DNA of 6,354 bases from an uncultured delta proteobacterium (GTDB taxonomy: Bacteria > Desulfobacterota > WTBG01 > CAIYCZ01), in contig CAIYCZ010000033.1 of NCBI GenBank assembly GCA_903924805.1, positions 1 through 6,354 on the forward strand, in the 5' to 3' direction. Positions 6,163-6,354 of this stretch are shown piece by piece. A program made the translations under genes and the position numbers. Under the pieces are notes generated by a model. It saw only the letters and a program-made list of their open reading frames with translations. It ran no database searches and had not been told where the DNA came from. Position 1 is the stretch's first letter, and each line of letters starts with the position of its first letter.

Positions 6163-6170
6163 TCATTATT

Positions 6171-6354
6171 ATGGCACGACCACTACGAGTCCAATATCCA
6201 GATGCATGGTACCACGTCATGAACCGAGGCAGGCGCGGGGAGGATATTTTTACTGATGCCCAGGACTACAAGAGCTTTATTGCGCTGCTGCAGGAAACCT
6301 GCACCATGTGGAAAATCAGAGTTGCCGCCTACTGTTTAATGAGCAATCATTATC
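6171..6354 (+). CDS. REP-associated tyrosine transposase (RAYT, IS200/Y1-type), 3' end outside the window
   Basis: This is the first 61 codons of a Y1-transposase-family protein. Such enzymes are single-strand-specific HUH nucleases: a tyrosine attacks DNA at hairpins and an HxH motif holds the metal. Seen: MARPLRVQYPDAWYHVMNRG (1-20), then RRGEDIF (21-27) and an acidic/aromatic helix, then VAAYCLMSNHY (51-61). H60 is the first His of the HxH motif. The final base, C at 6354, is consistent with the second His at residue 62. The catalytic Tyr lies beyond the edge, so intactness cannot be judged. The AWYHVMNRG start is typical of RAYT domesticated relatives rather than IS200 proper. There is no Shine-Dalgarno sequence upstream. 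The neighbouring tandem and inverted repeats could be its targets. Confidence 0.9.
   Translation, partial: MARPLRVQYPDAWYHVMNRGRRGEDIFTDAQDYKSFIALLQETCTMWKIRVAAYCLMSNHY

Larger units (their letters stand above)
5774..6170. other. Non-coding, repeat-rich stretch upstream of the transposase
   Basis: This is 397 bp in which I see no credible gene on either strand. Positions 5774-5910 hold nothing recognisable beyond GGTTG-CA-CAACC at 5876-5887. Tandem 19-bp and 11-bp repeats follow (5913-5965), then a hairpin (6085-6109) and overlapping inverted repeats (6120-6148) next to the transposase start. The clustering of repeats suggests that part of it belongs to the mobile element, but its left boundary cannot be fixed from one copy. 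Confidence 0.6.

Overview
The window is a chromosomal stretch from a bacterium of moderate GC content with a house-keeping gene layout. It carries a UvrA of a divergent lineage, a CIRCE-controlled groES-groEL operon, a repetitive intergenic element and a REP-associated (RAYT/IS200-like) transposase. This mix fits the Desulfobacterota, Nitrospirota or anammox-planctomycete type of genome better than an enteric or Firmicute one. That placement is an inference from protein flavour only and is weakly supported.

Layout. Positions 1-2225 (minus strand) hold the first 741 codons of uvrA, which runs off the left edge. Immediately upstream on the same strand, 16 bp away, is a 275-residue phosphorylase of the MTAP/PNP family (2242-3069). 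The two probably share a transcript. A divergent AT-rich intergenic region (3070-3615) holds a weak candidate promoter and paired TATACCC repeats for the minus-strand genes. For the plus-strand operon it holds a sigma70-type promoter, a perfect CIRCE operator and a long leader with a 7-codon upstream ORF. groES (3616-3906) and groEL (4089-5720) follow. They are separated by an unusually long 182-bp gap, most of which is a 126-bp structured repeat with imperfect terminal inverted repeats. A strong stem-loop (5737-5773) ends the operon.

Positions 5774-6170 have no recognisable gene but hold tandem 19-bp and 11-bp repeats and several hairpins. They lead to the start of a RAYT-type transposase at 6171, which runs off the right edge at its catalytic HxH motif.

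How the parts work together. GroES and GroEL form the folding chamber, and the HrcA/CIRCE switch adjusts their supply under stress. UvrA is the damage-recognition ATPase of nucleotide excision repair. The MTAP-like enzyme belongs to nucleoside or methylthio-nucleoside salvage, and its pairing with uvrA has no obvious functional logic. No clearly new multi-gene system is visible. The points most worth following are the repeat inserted between groES and groEL, the repeat-rich RAYT upstream region, the altered substrate-site residues of the phosphorylase and the strongly purine-ended codon choice of groES.
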